NCBI GenBank assembly: GCA_019638395.1
Contig: JAHBTX010000005.1
Span: 62,001 to 126,000 of the forward strand
Direction: 5' to 3'
Origin: Cyclobacteriaceae bacterium
GTDB lineage: Bacteria > Bacteroidota > Bacteroidia > Cytophagales > Cyclobacteriaceae
DNA: 64,000 bases
The position numbers were made by a program, and so were the translations under genes. The notes under the pieces are model-generated. The model was not told the origin of the DNA. It ran no database searches and saw only the letters and a list, made by a program, of their open reading frames with translations. Shown in pieces: positions 63,823 to 64,000 of this stretch; the stretch's first letter is position 1; the number at the start of each line of letters is the position of its first letter.

Positions 63823-64000
63823 ATGAACCCAATTAACCGAAAGACAATTGTCTTTGGCGTCATATTCGTGCTGGCGCTAATTTTCTTCATTATTGTAAAT
63901 CCATTCTCGTGGAACGATGCCGGTAACCGCACCGTAGTGGAGCGTACCAATGGCGAGCAGATTGTACAATTCGCGCCCGGAATTTTTTATGCTGGTTTCT
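63823..64000 (+). CDS. Membrane-anchored protein with possible SPFH-like domain (3' end outside window)
   Basis: A 59-codon start of a larger protein, beginning at ATG 63823. MNPINRKTIVFGVIFVLALI shows one membrane helix near 8-25, followed by FSWNDAGNRTVVERTNGEQI and FAPGIFYAGF. A single N-terminal helix followed by a strand-rich segment with a G-rich turn suggests a prohibitin/stomatin (SPFH) protein, but the domain is mostly beyond the window. Confidence 0.45.
   Translation, partial: MNPINRKTIVFGVIFVLALIFFIIVNPFSWNDAGNRTVVERTNGEQIVQFAPGIFYAGF

Overview
The window looks like chromosome of a Bacteroidota bacterium, most likely a Cytophagales relative. The evidence is a cargo-carrying Oar-type TonB receptor, a type IX secretion C-terminal sorting domain, the Bacteroidota-only gene order rpmB-rpmG-DUF4295-ftsY, the DUF6452/DUF6048 pair, FtsX permeases with a permease-prefix domain, bacillithiol genes (bshC, ytxJ), several starts with TAnnTTTG -7 boxes, and little sign of Shine-Dalgarno sequences. 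No rRNA, tRNA, CRISPR array, transposase or integrase gene was seen. Genes are tightly packed, with only one gap over 300 bases (11883-12340).

Layout. 1-5346: tail of an unknown gene and two tandem ABC-type permeases. 5347-16387: exported Xaa-Pro peptidase, MltF-like lytic transglycosylase, a large Oar-like receptor, an Omp85-like barrel, DUF2461, a small unknown and murF. 16470-23979: T9SS-sorted FG-GAP protein, HAD phosphatase, ribosomal proteins L28/L33, DUF4295, ftsY, a 58-residue membrane protein, DUF6048/DUF6452 and rimO. 24078-36127: bshC, 5-formyl-THF cyclo-ligase, rarD-like transporter, agmatine-to-putrescine pair, two paralogous histidine kinases flanking ispF-mnmD, M16 peptidase and an antiporter. 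36137-48672: fused E1 alpha/beta dehydrogenase carrying a palindromic insert, a 905-residue glycine/serine-repeat exported protein, ytxJ, OsmC, outer membrane protein, TonB, ChrA, 2OG-Fe(II) oxygenase-like protein, exported superoxide dismutase, ribD and prmC. 48720-51785: a low-GC patch with an SF2 helicase fused to leucine-rich repeats and a zinc-ribbon protein, then a thiamine-pyrophosphokinase-like protein with an altered active site. 52034-57868: an amide-ligase cluster (two ATP-grasp-like proteins, class-I glutamine amidotransferase-like protein, GCS2 carboxylate-amine ligase, two esterases). 57880-64000: HAD phosphatase, NlpE/META lipoprotein, rocD, rmuC, lipoprotein, orphan GroES-like protein, Uma2-type nuclease, small proteins and the start of a membrane-anchored protein.

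How genes work together. Cell-envelope functions dominate: murF and MltF for peptidoglycan, Omp85-like barrel, Oar receptor with TonB, T9SS cargo and lipoproteins. bshC and ytxJ, in separate places, point to bacillithiol as the low-molecular-weight thiol. That makes it less likely that the GCS2 ligase in the 52-58 kb cluster serves glutathione, so the cluster is a good candidate for an uncharacterised peptide or amide metabolite pathway. The other main candidate for something undescribed is the helicase-LRR/zinc-ribbon patch. Several palindromic elements of apparently dispersed type are present, including one read in frame inside the E1 fusion gene.
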